Source of the DNA: Paenibacillus sp. FSL H8-0537
Lineage (GTDB): Bacteria; Bacillota; Bacilli; Paenibacillales; Paenibacillaceae
DNA: 64,000 nt
Direction of reading: 5' to 3'
Assembly: GCF_038051995.1 (NCBI RefSeq)
Contig: NZ_CP150290.1
Location: 2,346,001 to 2,410,000 of the forward strand
In this document: positions 1 through 7,957 of the stretch, piece after piece
Position numbering within the stretch: position 1 is the stretch's first letter
How the letters are laid out: each line of letters begins with the position of its first letter
The notes under the pieces: model-generated
What the model saw: the letters and a program-made list of their open reading frames with translations, nothing else
Databases searched by the model: none
Told to the model about the DNA's origin: nothing
Position numbers and translations under genes: made by a program

Positions 1-1
1 C

Positions 2-1201
2 GCATTGCCTAGCAGCGCCGAGTGGCTCATTGTATTTCGGATTATTCAAGGCCTCGGCGGCGGCTTCGTTATGCCGGTTGCTATGGCTTATGTATTTCGG
101 CTAAGCCCGCCGAATAAGGTGGGGCAAGTTATGGGGATGATGGGCGTGCCGATTTTGCTCGCGCCTGCGGTTGGTCCGATTTTGGCCGGCTGGCTCGTGG
201 AATATCATTCCTGGCACTGGATATTTCTGATTAACATTCCGGTCGGCATTTTCAGCCTTATATTCGGCCTTTGGAAGCTGCCGAAGACGGAGCGCAAGCA
301 GGTAACCGGCATTGATATTCCGGGCATGATTTTAGGGCCGCTTGCTTTTGCTTCCTTATCTTATGGGGTTACGCAAGGCGCGGAAAGCTGGTCGTCCGAT
401 AAGACGATTGGCGGGCTTGTTATCGGCGGTATCGCGCTCATCGCGTTTATTATCGTAGAGCTGCGGTCAAAAACGCCACTGCTGGAGCTTCGCGTGTTCC
501 GCTCGGTCGACTTCTCGTTCAGCATTTTTGTGCAGTGGCTGCTGCAATTTTCACTTTTCGGCGCGATTTTCCTGCTACCGCAATTTTTACAGCAGGCACG
601 CGGCTACGGCGCCTTTGATACGGGGCTTACGTTGTTCCCACAGGCGCTTGCTTCCGCATTTATGATGCCGATTGGCGGCTATTTATTTGATAAAATCGGG
701 GTAAGATGGCTTGTCGTTATCGGCCTCAGCCTCGTATCCGGCGCGATATTTCAATATACGCAGGTTGATTTGACGACTGAGGGCAGCGACTTGCTGCTTC
801 CGCTCATTATGGCGGGCATGGGCTCGGGCCTTATGATGATGCCGCTCAACTCGCATTTGTTGCAAAAAGCGCCGCGTGACCTCGTCAGCCGGGTAACATC
901 GCTGACAAGTGCTTTGCAGCAAGTTGTTAGCTCCTTCGCGGTTGCTACTTTAGTTACGGTGCTCTCGTCACGAGTTAAGACGCTTATTGTAGATCAACAG
1001 CTGCCGCTTACTACGCCTGCAGAAGTACAGAAAGCGACGCTTGCTGTAGCGCCGGAAGCCTTCGGCTATACGTTCGGTATTATGCTAGTCATTGCCATCG
1101 TCGGCATTTTCCTCGGCTTGTTCCTGCGCAGAGTGAAAGTACAGGCTGGAGCAGAAGAGCAGAAGAGCAAGCAGGAATTGGGGCTTGAGGGACTGCATTA
1201 A
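2..1201 (+). CDS. MFS drug exporter, DHA2 (EmrB/QacA) type, 5' partial
   Basis: Proton-driven export of drugs or toxic compounds across the cytoplasmic membrane is the family role. The reading frame is open to the left edge, so the true start and the first few membrane segments lie outside the window; about 399 residues are visible. The first visible stretch (RIIQGLGGGFVMP) and the following GPILAGWLVE segment match motif C-type regions of 14-helix DHA2 exporters, and the spacing of the remaining hydrophobic segments fits the last ten or so helices. The C-terminus is a short charged tail. A rho-independent terminator follows, so it is the last gene of its transcript. Substrate cannot be told from the sequence. 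Confidence 0.85.
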   Translation, partial: ALPSSAEWLIVFRIIQGLGGGFVMPVAMAYVFRLSPPNKVGQVMGMMGVPILLAPAVGPILAGWLVEYHSWHWIFLINIPVGIFSLIFGLWKLPKTERKQVTGIDIPGMILGPLAFASLSYGVTQGAESWSSDKTIGGLVIGGIALIAFIIVELRSKTPLLELRVFRSVDFSFSIFVQWLLQFSLFGAIFLLPQFLQQARGYGAFDTGLTLFPQALASAFMMPIGGYLFDKIGVRWLVVIGLSLVSGAIFQYTQVDLTTEGSDLLLPLIMAGMGSGLMMMPLNSHLLQKAPRDLVSRVTSLTSALQQVVSSFAVATLVTVLSSRVKTLIVDQQLPLTTPAEVQKATLAVAPEAFGYTFGIMLVIAIVGIFLGLFLRRVKVQAGAEEQKSKQELGLEGLH

Positions 1202-1222
1202 TTCAATTCAATTCAATTCAAT
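1200..1222. repeat. Pentanucleotide microsatellite, four AATTC units
   Basis: Four perfect tandem AATTC units followed by AAT begin at the last bases of the exporter stop codon and lie just before its terminator. Slippage here would change only the 3' untranslated region. Confidence 0.8.
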
Positions 1223-1233
1223 CTAGCTTACGT

Positions 1234-1275
1234 CAGACGCCTGGTTCGCCAGCGGCGGTCTGGCGTCTTTTTTTA
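1234..1275 (+). terminator. Rho-independent terminator of the exporter gene
   Basis: AGACGCC (1235-1241) pairs with GGCGTCT (1262-1268) and is followed by an eight-T run. Confidence 0.75.
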
Positions 1276-1323
1276 TTGTTCAGTTGAACAGCCTGCGAAA
1301 ATTGTAAGTGTTGCATTTGCCGG

Positions 1324-2094
1324 TCAAAATGGGATACGTTTTGTACTTATTACGTAGTCATGTTCCGCTGCCCACTTCACAAGGCCATTCCAGAAATTTT
1401 CACAAGCTGAAATGATCTTTGGAGGTTCTGATAACTCACCAGACATAACCATTCGCACAACATTGTCAAATCCTTCTGGACGACAAGGCAGTTCTAATGC
1501 CTCTAGTAGAACCATTGAGCCAGTCGAGAAGAGTTTTTGGTTGTGTAACCCGACTAACATAGCTCCGTATTGGGCAAACTCCACTGCCAAGTATGGCAAG
1601 TAGGTGTAGGAGCCAGTTATACTGACGTTTCTAAGTTTCCCAACAAATTCGTACATTTCCCCTACAAGGACTTCGTTGATTGAACACCGGAAATCTTCCC
1701 TTGCTGGTGATTTGGCAGCTTCCTTCAATCTTGGGAAAAATCCTTTGGGATCATATAAGCTAAGTTGAGAAAAGAATGGCCCATGCGTCAATGGCCAACT
1801 TCCTTCAACAGTAGAGGCGGTTTTAAGGAGAACGTCCTCCCTACAAATGCCGACTTCTGCTTTCCAAGGCCCCGCCGACCATTCATAGCTAAAATCTACG
1901 GGTTCGCTTGATTCACTTAGTACGCAAAACATCTCAATGTCTGAGAAAGGGCCGTCTGTGCCTCTGGAAACAGAACCGTATACTCCAATGGCAACGATTT
2001 TTTCTCCGTACACCTCGTGTAATCTCGAAGCAATTTCGTGGCAGGTTTCAAGTCTTTCGTTTCGAGAAATATTTACAGGTCCATTCATGTGCAT
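1324..2094 (-). CDS. ANT(4')-like aminoglycoside (kanamycin) nucleotidyltransferase
   Basis: Predicted to transfer AMP from ATP to the 4'-hydroxyl of kanamycin-type aminoglycosides in the cytoplasm, inactivating them. Length (256 residues) equals that of the staphylococcal/bacillar KNTase family. The nucleotidyltransferase signature GS-x2-R-x-TDGP-x-SDIE is at residues 40-54, with metal-binding acids D52 and E54. The segment MYEFVGKLRN (147-156) holds E149, aligned with the general base E145 of KNTase. Conserved WPLTHG, GAMLVGLH, ENFWNG and the terminal KRIPF also match. The ATG at 2094 has a GGGAGA site about 9 bases upstream. It stands alone, more AT-rich than the exporter beside it, with no mobile element in sight. 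Resistance in the host is inferred. Confidence 0.88.
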   Translation of the reverse strand: MHMNGPVNISRNERLETCHEIASRLHEVYGEKIVAIGVYGSVSRGTDGPFSDIEMFCVLSESSEPVDFSYEWSAGPWKAEVGICREDVLLKTASTVEGSWPLTHGPFFSQLSLYDPKGFFPRLKEAAKSPAREDFRCSINEVLVGEMYEFVGKLRNVSITGSYTYLPYLAVEFAQYGAMLVGLHNQKLFSTGSMVLLEALELPCRPEGFDNVVRMVMSGELSEPPKIISACENFWNGLVKWAAEHDYVISTKRIPF

Positions 2095-2232
2095 TAGCGT
2101 GTCTCTCCCTTTGATTTATTTGGGTGAATATTCACTAACACATGGATGGAGGACCTCGGGCTTAACGGGGGACTATTTTTGGATGCATTTGATTTCCTCC
2201 TACAAATTTTTTATGGTAATTGTACCCAATAA

Positions 2233-2361
2233 AATGAGTTTTCGCAAGGTGTGAAGGGGGCTCTCGATGTCGCCAGTTCCTTGTCGATCTCTACTATAGC
2301 TGCCCGAGCTGCCCGGCAGGATAATGAATATGCTTCTAGAATTATAGTTGTAGGAAGGTAG
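2233..2361 (+). pseudogene. Possible C-terminal relic of an unrecognised protein
   Basis: After a TAA at 2230 the frame stays open for 42 codons and ends at TAG 2359. The translation (a stretch beginning GVKGALDVASSL and ending RIIVVGR) has protein-like composition, but there is no start codon with a ribosome site and I do not recognise the family. It may be the 3' end of a lost gene, or chance. Confidence 0.2.
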
Positions 2362-2392
2362 TTCAATTTTTAGACTGAAAGGGTAGGAGAAA

Positions 2393-3511
2393 ATGGTTGA
2401 ATACAGAATGGCAGCTCCGAATGAGCGTGATGAATACATAGATTTAGCCAACTATGCTTTTAGCTTAGATTTTGAAACTCTGATGCCCAAAGCGTATGAA
2501 AAAAGCGTAGATTCTTCAGCGATGCATATGGTTGCTGCGGATGAGAAAGGCAGGCTGCGCGCACAGGTGGCCGTTTTTCCAGAGCCTATGACGGTATGCG
2601 ACTATACGCTGCGAACCTGCTATTTGGGTACCGTATCGGTCCATCCTCGTGCGCGTGGCGAGGGGCATATGAAGGTGCTCATGAACATGTGGCTTGAAAA
2701 ACTGCGCGATACGTATGATATGGTCGTATTATATGGCCAACGACAACGATATGAGTATTTTGGCTTCACTCTTGGCGGTGTAAAGTTCAAGTATTTCGTG
2801 GGAGAGGCCAATGTGCGCCATGCCTTAGGACAGGTGAACGACACAGGAATATCCTTCTGCCCGTTATTCGAGATTGAAGGAGCAGAAGCCTTTGCGCATA
2901 GCATGAACACCTCGCGGCTTGCTTATGTTGAACGGAACGTACAGCAATTGCCACTTATTTTCAACACTCTTCATCAAAATGCGCTGGGCGTCCTGGATAA
3001 TGGTAAGTTGATCGGGTACTTGATCGTAAACGAAGCAGGCGATGAAATATCTGAATTCGCGATGGAAAATAAGGACGATATTTCGCGGACTATCAAGGCT
3101 TATATGCAATATAGCAGAGCAGAGCGGATTTCTATTTTTACGCCAGAATATGACATTTATCTGAATTCGACTCTGGGCAGCCTTGCTGAAGACTATGTTA
3201 TCGAGACATCCGACATGTATCATATTCTGGATTTTGCCAATGTATTGAAGGCTTATCTGACTCTTAAGTTCAAGACCACAGGGATTGTCCAGGGGGAGTT
3301 CTCCGCAGTCATGGACGGTCAACCGATTACTGCGCGAGTGGATGCGAGCGGCGTGACTGTCGAGCGTTCTGCTAAGCAAGATGCAGTTGTCCTTACTAAG
3401 CAGCAGGCTCAGGCGCTTCTGCTTACACAGCACAGTCGTTATATGGCAGTTACTGCGCCCGCAGGATGGTTTCCACTACCGATATTCTGGTACAAGATTG
3501 ATAAATACTGA
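2393..3511 (+). CDS. Eis-like GNAT N-acetyltransferase with SCP2-type C-terminal domain
   Basis: Predicted acetyl-CoA-dependent N-acetyltransferase of the COG4552/Eis family, cytoplasmic; Eis relatives acetylate amines including aminoglycosides, but the substrate here is unknown. The N-terminal GNAT domain carries the acetyl-CoA loop RARGEG at about residues 82-87, followed by VLYGQRQRYEYFGF. A second GNAT-like half and a C-terminal sterol-carrier-like domain (about 280-372, ending FPLPIFWYKIDKY) complete the usual 370-400 residue three-domain layout. The ATG follows GGAGAAA closely. It lies beside the ANT(4')-like gene but on the other strand, so two possible aminoglycoside-modifying enzymes are adjacent; that link is only inference. 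Confidence 0.8.
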   Translation: MVEYRMAAPNERDEYIDLANYAFSLDFETLMPKAYEKSVDSSAMHMVAADEKGRLRAQVAVFPEPMTVCDYTLRTCYLGTVSVHPRARGEGHMKVLMNMWLEKLRDTYDMVVLYGQRQRYEYFGFTLGGVKFKYFVGEANVRHALGQVNDTGISFCPLFEIEGAEAFAHSMNTSRLAYVERNVQQLPLIFNTLHQNALGVLDNGKLIGYLIVNEAGDEISEFAMENKDDISRTIKAYMQYSRAERISIFTPEYDIYLNSTLGSLAEDYVIETSDMYHILDFANVLKAYLTLKFKTTGIVQGEFSAVMDGQPITARVDASGVTVERSAKQDAVVLTKQQAQALLLTQHSRYMAVTAPAGWFPLPIFWYKIDKY

Positions 3512-3517
3512 GACAAT

Positions 3518-3960
3518 TTGAATGGGAATCTGTTATATACCGGTGCCATTGCAGAACAAGAAACAGTATCATTTAGAAACTACATATCTAACGAGAATCT
3601 TCTTGAATATACAAATAAGATGTTAGAGTTAGAGCAAAGTAAACTATTAAAGGGAGTAAATCGTGTGATTTCGGCTTGGAAAATGAATTCAAGGAAGCAG
3701 AGTTCAAGAAACGTGATGAAAATCTCTACTACGTAAGTTTACCATTTTCAAACCAAGGGTCTGGAATGAATCTTCAAGTGTTGGTTCAAGCTGAAAAAAA
3801 GGCATTAAAAATCGTTGATTTGTATTTTGGAAACAAAGATGGTGTAGATACGATTGCAACAGGACATCCCGCTGATAGAAAGCTTTATGATCCAAAACTA
3901 TGGGATGACCAAGTATGGGTTGATGGTGTTTTTGAAAAGCTTGAAAAAATAGGAATTTGA
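3518..3960 (+). pseudogene. Frameshifted small gene of unknown family
   Basis: Two overlapping frames each look partly coding. Frame 2 runs from 3518 to 3736; frame 1 is open from 3643 to the TGA at 3958 and gives a well-formed C-terminus (LYYVSLPF, then KALKIVDLYFGNKDG, then KLWDDQVWVDGVFEKL). Frame 1 has no ATG or GTG start with a ribosome site; only a TTG at 3676. Moving from frame 2 to frame 1 near 3640-3675 would give one protein of about 145 residues, so I read this as a gene broken by a frameshift or a fusion of two remnants. The region is AT-rich compared with the sugar loci. Family not recognised. Confidence 0.4.
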
Positions 3961-4318
3961 ACGGAATTTCACTCTGGAAGGAATTTTTCAAGGAGTGAAG
4001 CGTTAGCAAATAGCCAAACCAAAAGCGCCTTGCCTGCATAACACAGGGCAAGGCGCTTTTCCCGCTGGTGTCTCCCATTCAGCCTAACGGTTTTGCCCTG
4101 ATTCCCGATATTACCTCATTGTTACCCGATTGGATGCTTGCGGAGAGCAAAGCAGCGGCATGTGCACGCAATAGCTCCCGGATAAGCTCCATAAATGCAA
4201 TCCCCCTTCTGCTTCGGATTATACATTCTATTAAAATGGCACGGAGATGTGCTAGTCTCTTAATCTATCAAACGAAAGTTGGTGAATATATCGGTTATGG
4301 TCAATGGACTAGAGGGAT
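3961..4318. other. Intergenic stretch with one terminator and no supported gene
   Basis: Apart from the hairpin at 4021-4060 nothing here looks functional. An 84-codon frame on the plus strand (4068-4322) has no ribosome site and non-coding composition. Confidence 0.5.
4021..4060. terminator. Bidirectional terminator, perfect 14-bp stem
   Basis: AAAAGCGCCTTGCC (4021-4034) pairs perfectly with GGCAAGGCGCTTTT (4047-4060). The A and T runs at either end let it work for the plus-strand relic and for the minus-strand AraC gene that ends at 4319. Confidence 0.85.
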
Positions 4319-5203
4319 CTAGCCTTTCAGCTGCCTGCGGTAATCCGTAGGGGACACGCCGATAATCTTCTTAAACAGCCGGGAAAAATAATACGGGTCC
4401 TTAAAGCCGAGCGACAGGCTGACCGCCTTCACGCTTTGGTCGGTAAGGTCAAATAGCTGGCCGGCCCGCTGCATCTTCATCCGCAAATAATAGTCAATTG
4501 GAGCATAGCCGGTAGATTGCTTAAATAGATGATTAAGATGCTGCTTGGAAATGCGTGTTCGCGTAACCAAATCCTCTAAGGTTAAATGGCCCTCCAGCTG
4601 TTCCTTCATATATTGTATAGCCTGTTCAATATAGGCGAGCATTTTCTCATCCTGCTTGCGCCGTGGAATGAGCGAAATGAAGCTCAGCAAATAACGAACC
4701 GTTTGCGAAATATGCAGCTGATGAATAACCGAATAGGATTTGGCCGACAGCAGCTCGTAGCATTGGTTAAATAGCTCGACGATTTTCTCTGCCTCCGGCA
4801 GCGACACGTGAAGCAGCGCTGCCTCAAGGCTAAGGCTTTCCAGCAGCTGCACCAGCTCCTCGCCGCGAAAGTGAAACCAGTAGATGCTCCATGGGTTCGC
4901 CGTGTTGGCTCCGTAGCTATGAGGGGTGAAGGCGGGAATGATGGAGACGGTTTTTTCCGTTACTTGAATCGTCTCCCCGCTGCCGAGCTTAATCCAGCCC
5001 TCTCCATTCGTGCAATAGATGAAAATATAAGAATCGCAGCCTTTAGGCCGCTCTCGATAATGATGCTTGGCCCGGTGAAAATAGCCGATATCCGTTACAT
5101 AGGCTTGGCGAATAATCGGATGGCTGGTCATCTCCTCCAGCTGGTAGGGGGGCAAAACAATCAGCTTCTCCGTCTCGAAGCCTTGTGTTTTTTTGTTGAG
5201 CAT
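4319..5203 (-). CDS. AraC-family transcriptional regulator, cupin sensor domain
   Basis: One-component sugar-responsive regulator. The N-terminal part (about residues 35-130) is a cupin-type ligand domain (FIYCTNGEGWIKL, then IIPAFTPHSYGA). The C-terminal 100 residues form the double helix-turn-helix (LTLEDLVTRTRISKQHLNHLF and a second helix around SLGFKDPYYFSRLFKK), ending in the usual GVSPTDYRR. I start at the ATG at 5203 because GAGGAGG lies 11 bases upstream; the frame stays open to 5314 without a better site. Divergent from the GH35 gene with a 175-base shared control region that holds the palindrome ACAATTGT (5311-5318). Likely activates or represses locus 1; ligand unknown. Confidence 0.87.
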   Translation of the reverse strand: MLNKKTQGFETEKLIVLPPYQLEEMTSHPIIRQAYVTDIGYFHRAKHHYRERPKGCDSYIFIYCTNGEGWIKLGSGETIQVTEKTVSIIPAFTPHSYGANTANPWSIYWFHFRGEELVQLLESLSLEAALLHVSLPEAEKIVELFNQCYELLSAKSYSVIHQLHISQTVRYLLSFISLIPRRKQDEKMLAYIEQAIQYMKEQLEGHLTLEDLVTRTRISKQHLNHLFKQSTGYAPIDYYLRMKMQRAGQLFDLTDQSVKAVSLSLGFKDPYYFSRLFKKIIGVSPTDYRRQLKG

Positions 5204-5378
5204 GGTGAAGCAAGCCTCCTCGTTCCTTATGGTTATATTGTAAGCGGAGGGGGTTTCCAGCCGCAAGCGCTGCATTCGCGCAAAATCAGAATATGCTCCA
5301 TTAGGAACAGACAATTGTCAATGGAAAGGCGGGCGCAGGCACGGTACAGTGGAGGAAGATAAAGGAGGTAACTGCGTA

Positions 5379-7700
5379 ATGAGTAAGCATCATTTTGCTA
5401 TAAAACTGAATGAGTACAATAAGGAAATTACGACGGGCATATTGTCGAGCAATAATGGAAGCAATCCGAAAGGGGAAAGCTTCGGTTTTACGAATTTTTA
5501 CATGACGCGCAATGGTGAGCCGTTTATTCCGATTGTCGGCGAGTTTCATTTTTCCAGATTCTCTTATTTGTATTGGGAGGAAGAGCTGCTCAAGATGAAG
5601 GCGGGCGGTGTGCACATAATCGCAACCTATATATTTTGGAATTACCATGAGGAAAAGGAAGGGCGCTTTAATTGGAATGGCAACCGCAATCTCCGCCATT
5701 TTATTGATCTTTGCGCGAAGCTTGAGCTGCCGCTCGTGCTTCGAATCGGCCCTTTCTGCCACGGCGAGGTGCGTAATGGCGGCATTCCGGATTGGGTGTT
5801 CGAAAAGCCGCTCATCATTCGCTCGAATGATGAGCTGTATTTGAAATACGCAGCACGTCTGTACCGCGAAATAGCAAGGCAGATGAAAGGCTCGCTGTTT
5901 CAAGACGGCGGCCCCGTTATTGCGATTCAGCTCGAAAATGAATTTATGCACTGCGGCGCTCCGCTGGACTCATGGGGCTATAAAAACGGCGTATTCATGT
6001 CTTCAGGCACGGGCGGCAATGCGCATTTGGACAAGCTCAAAGCGATTGCGGCACAATCGGGCATTCGCCCGCTGTTCTTTACAGCTACTGCATGGGGAGG
6101 AGCAGCGGTGCCTGAGACGGACACGCTCCCGATGCTTGCAGGCTATGCGTATACGCCATGGATTCCAAATCAGCCGCCGAGCGGCGAATATATTTTCCGC
6201 GATCTGCATGGATCGCCAATGGAGCAGGTCAATTATCCTTCTGCACAATATCCGGTGGCCTATTGCGAGATGGCAGGAGGTATGCAGGTCAGCTACACGG
6301 CTCGGCCGCATGTGAGCCCGGACAGTGTGGAAGCGATGACGCTTGTGAAGCTGGCTAGCGGCAGCAATCTGCTCGGCTATTACATGTATCATGGAGGCTC
6401 AAATCCGCGCGGAGAAAATGGTTTTCTCAATGAATACGGCTTGCCGAAAATAACGTATGATTACCAGTCTCCGCTGGGCGAGTTTGGACGCATTGGCGAA
6501 TCATATGACCGTATTCGTACGCTCAGCCTATTCATGGAAGCTTACGGGGCAAGCTTGGCGCCAATGGGAACGGTACTGCCGGAAGGACAGGCGGAGCTGC
6601 AGCCTGAAAATACGGAGACACTGCGTTATTGCCTGCGGCAAAAGGATGGCTCAGGCTTCTTATTTCTGAACAATTTTCAGGATCATGTGGACATGCCTGA
6701 TCGGGAAGATGTAAGTGTGACGTTGGAATCGTCCAAAGGGCAGGCGAGATTTCCTCATACGGGCAGCTTGCGATTAAAGCAAGGAATTAGCGCGGTGCTG
6801 CCGTTCCACTTGGAAGCAGCAGGCATTCATATCGTTTCCGCTACCGTTCAGCCACTGACGAAGCTTACGAATACAGAGAACCTGCTGCTTGTTTTTTATG
6901 CGCATGAGGGCCTGATCCCAGAGCTTGTTATTTCCGAGGAAATGGTCGCGGGTGTAACGAGCGATGGTGGCGGTATAGTGGAGCAGCAAAGCGGAGTTTA
7001 TATTGTACATCCGGCAGCAGGCAAACAGCATTTAACTGAAGTAAGGCTTAAAGACGGAAATGTCGTCCGTATCCTTATCCTTTCTAGAGAAGAGGCGCTG
7101 GGCACATATTGCCTCCGCTTGTGGGGAGAGGAACGCCTGCTAATCAGCGACAGCCATCTCTATGTATCCGGCGAGCAGCTTATTTGCACCTCGCCTGGCA
7201 AGGCGGAATGGCAAGTTGCCATGTATCCGGCAGCCGCAGCGGATATTAAATCAAGCCAAGGCAGTCTTTCTCCAGCAACCGAAGGCTTGCTCCAGCTTTA
7301 TACGGTGAAGGTAGCAGCTTATGAACCGCAGCTTCTCATCAACAAGACGTCAAATCGTCATGCGGCTGTGCAAATCGATGCGGCTTGGCCAGACCAAGTA
7401 GCTGATTTGTTTCTTCATATTGAATACGATGGCGATGTAGCCGCTGCGTATTTGAATAATGAGCTGCTGACGGACCATATCCATTATGGCCAAGCATGGC
7501 CCATTGGGCTGAAGGGCTTCCAAAATGAACTGCTGGATAATGAGCTGCAGCTCGCCATTACTCCCATACGAAAAGGTACAACGCATACGTTTGTGAATCA
7601 GGCGTTCGTGGAGCGCTTTGAAGGCGTGGAAATCGCAGCGTTTCATGAGATTAAGGCGGTGCCGCATTATGTGACGGCGTTGTCTCAAGTGTTCAAATAA
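5379..7700 (+). CDS. GH35 beta-galactosidase, cytoplasmic
   Basis: Retaining glycosidase removing terminal beta-linked galactose from oligosaccharides. The first 330 residues are the TIM barrel: GEFHFSR near the start, IGPFCHGEVRNGG, then the family signature QLENE with E188 as predicted acid/base and AYCEMAGG with E297 as predicted nucleophile; YYMYHGGSN follows. The remaining 400 residues are beta-sandwich accessory domains. No signal peptide, so it acts on imported substrate. Start: the ATG at 5379 has AAAGGAGGT nine bases upstream; a GTG at 5349 in the same frame has none. Length 773 residues is normal for bacterial GH35. First gene of sugar locus 1 in this direction, probably controlled by the divergent AraC protein. 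Confidence 0.9.
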   Translation: MSKHHFAIKLNEYNKEITTGILSSNNGSNPKGESFGFTNFYMTRNGEPFIPIVGEFHFSRFSYLYWEEELLKMKAGGVHIIATYIFWNYHEEKEGRFNWNGNRNLRHFIDLCAKLELPLVLRIGPFCHGEVRNGGIPDWVFEKPLIIRSNDELYLKYAARLYREIARQMKGSLFQDGGPVIAIQLENEFMHCGAPLDSWGYKNGVFMSSGTGGNAHLDKLKAIAAQSGIRPLFFTATAWGGAAVPETDTLPMLAGYAYTPWIPNQPPSGEYIFRDLHGSPMEQVNYPSAQYPVAYCEMAGGMQVSYTARPHVSPDSVEAMTLVKLASGSNLLGYYMYHGGSNPRGENGFLNEYGLPKITYDYQSPLGEFGRIGESYDRIRTLSLFMEAYGASLAPMGTVLPEGQAELQPENTETLRYCLRQKDGSGFLFLNNFQDHVDMPDREDVSVTLESSKGQARFPHTGSLRLKQGISAVLPFHLEAAGIHIVSATVQPLTKLTNTENLLLVFYAHEGLIPELVISEEMVAGVTSDGGGIVEQQSGVYIVHPAAGKQHLTEVRLKDGNVVRILILSREEALGTYCLRLWGEERLLISDSHLYVSGEQLICTSPGKAEWQVAMYPAAAADIKSSQGSLSPATEGLLQLYTVKVAAYEPQLLINKTSNRHAAVQIDAAWPDQVADLFLHIEYDGDVAAAYLNNELLTDHIHYGQAWPIGLKGFQNELLDNELQLAITPIRKGTTHTFVNQAFVERFEGVEIAAFHEIKAVPHYVTALSQVFK

Positions 7701-7746
7701 GCCGCTAATGGAGGGCGACAAGCAGGCACGTCAGTGTCCCAGCAGG

Positions 7747-7786
7747 CAGCAAACGCTGGGAAACAGGCGTGTTTGCTGTCGTTTTT
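7747..7786 (+). terminator. Probable terminator after the GH35 gene
   Basis: CAGCAAAC (7747-7754) pairs with GTTTGCTG (7771-7778), followed by TCG and five Ts. A shorter CCCAGC/GCTGGG stem overlaps it. Confidence 0.5.
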
Positions 7787-7807
7787 AAGCGTTTTTTGAC
7801 GGAAAAG

Positions 7808-7876
7808 GTACTAATTTATATATGACTTTGTCCTTAATATTGAGGGTACTGCAAAGGAAGAGGTCTGGCTTATGAT
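7808..7876 (+). promoter_or_regulatory. Shared sugar-locus promoter motif, copy upstream of the GH95 gene
   Basis: GTAC (7808) is followed 7 bases later by TATATGA (7819-7825) and 44 bases later by TTATGAT (7870-7876), which holds a -10-like TATGAT. The same three words with the same spacings occur upstream of the ABC operon at 15144-15212. No good -35 is visible, fitting an activator-dependent promoter; the YesN-like regulator encoded at 12729 is the obvious candidate. Confidence 0.5.
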
Positions 7877-7957
7877 GAATATATAAGCTTGGCGACGGAT
7901 TTGAGCCACGGCGCTGCAACAGCGACGAACCATAAACTTAAGGGAGTGACCATCGCA

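Noticed and set aside
4068..4322. 84-codon frame on the plus strand
   Set aside because: No ribosome site, and it runs through intergenic sequence into the end of the AraC gene.
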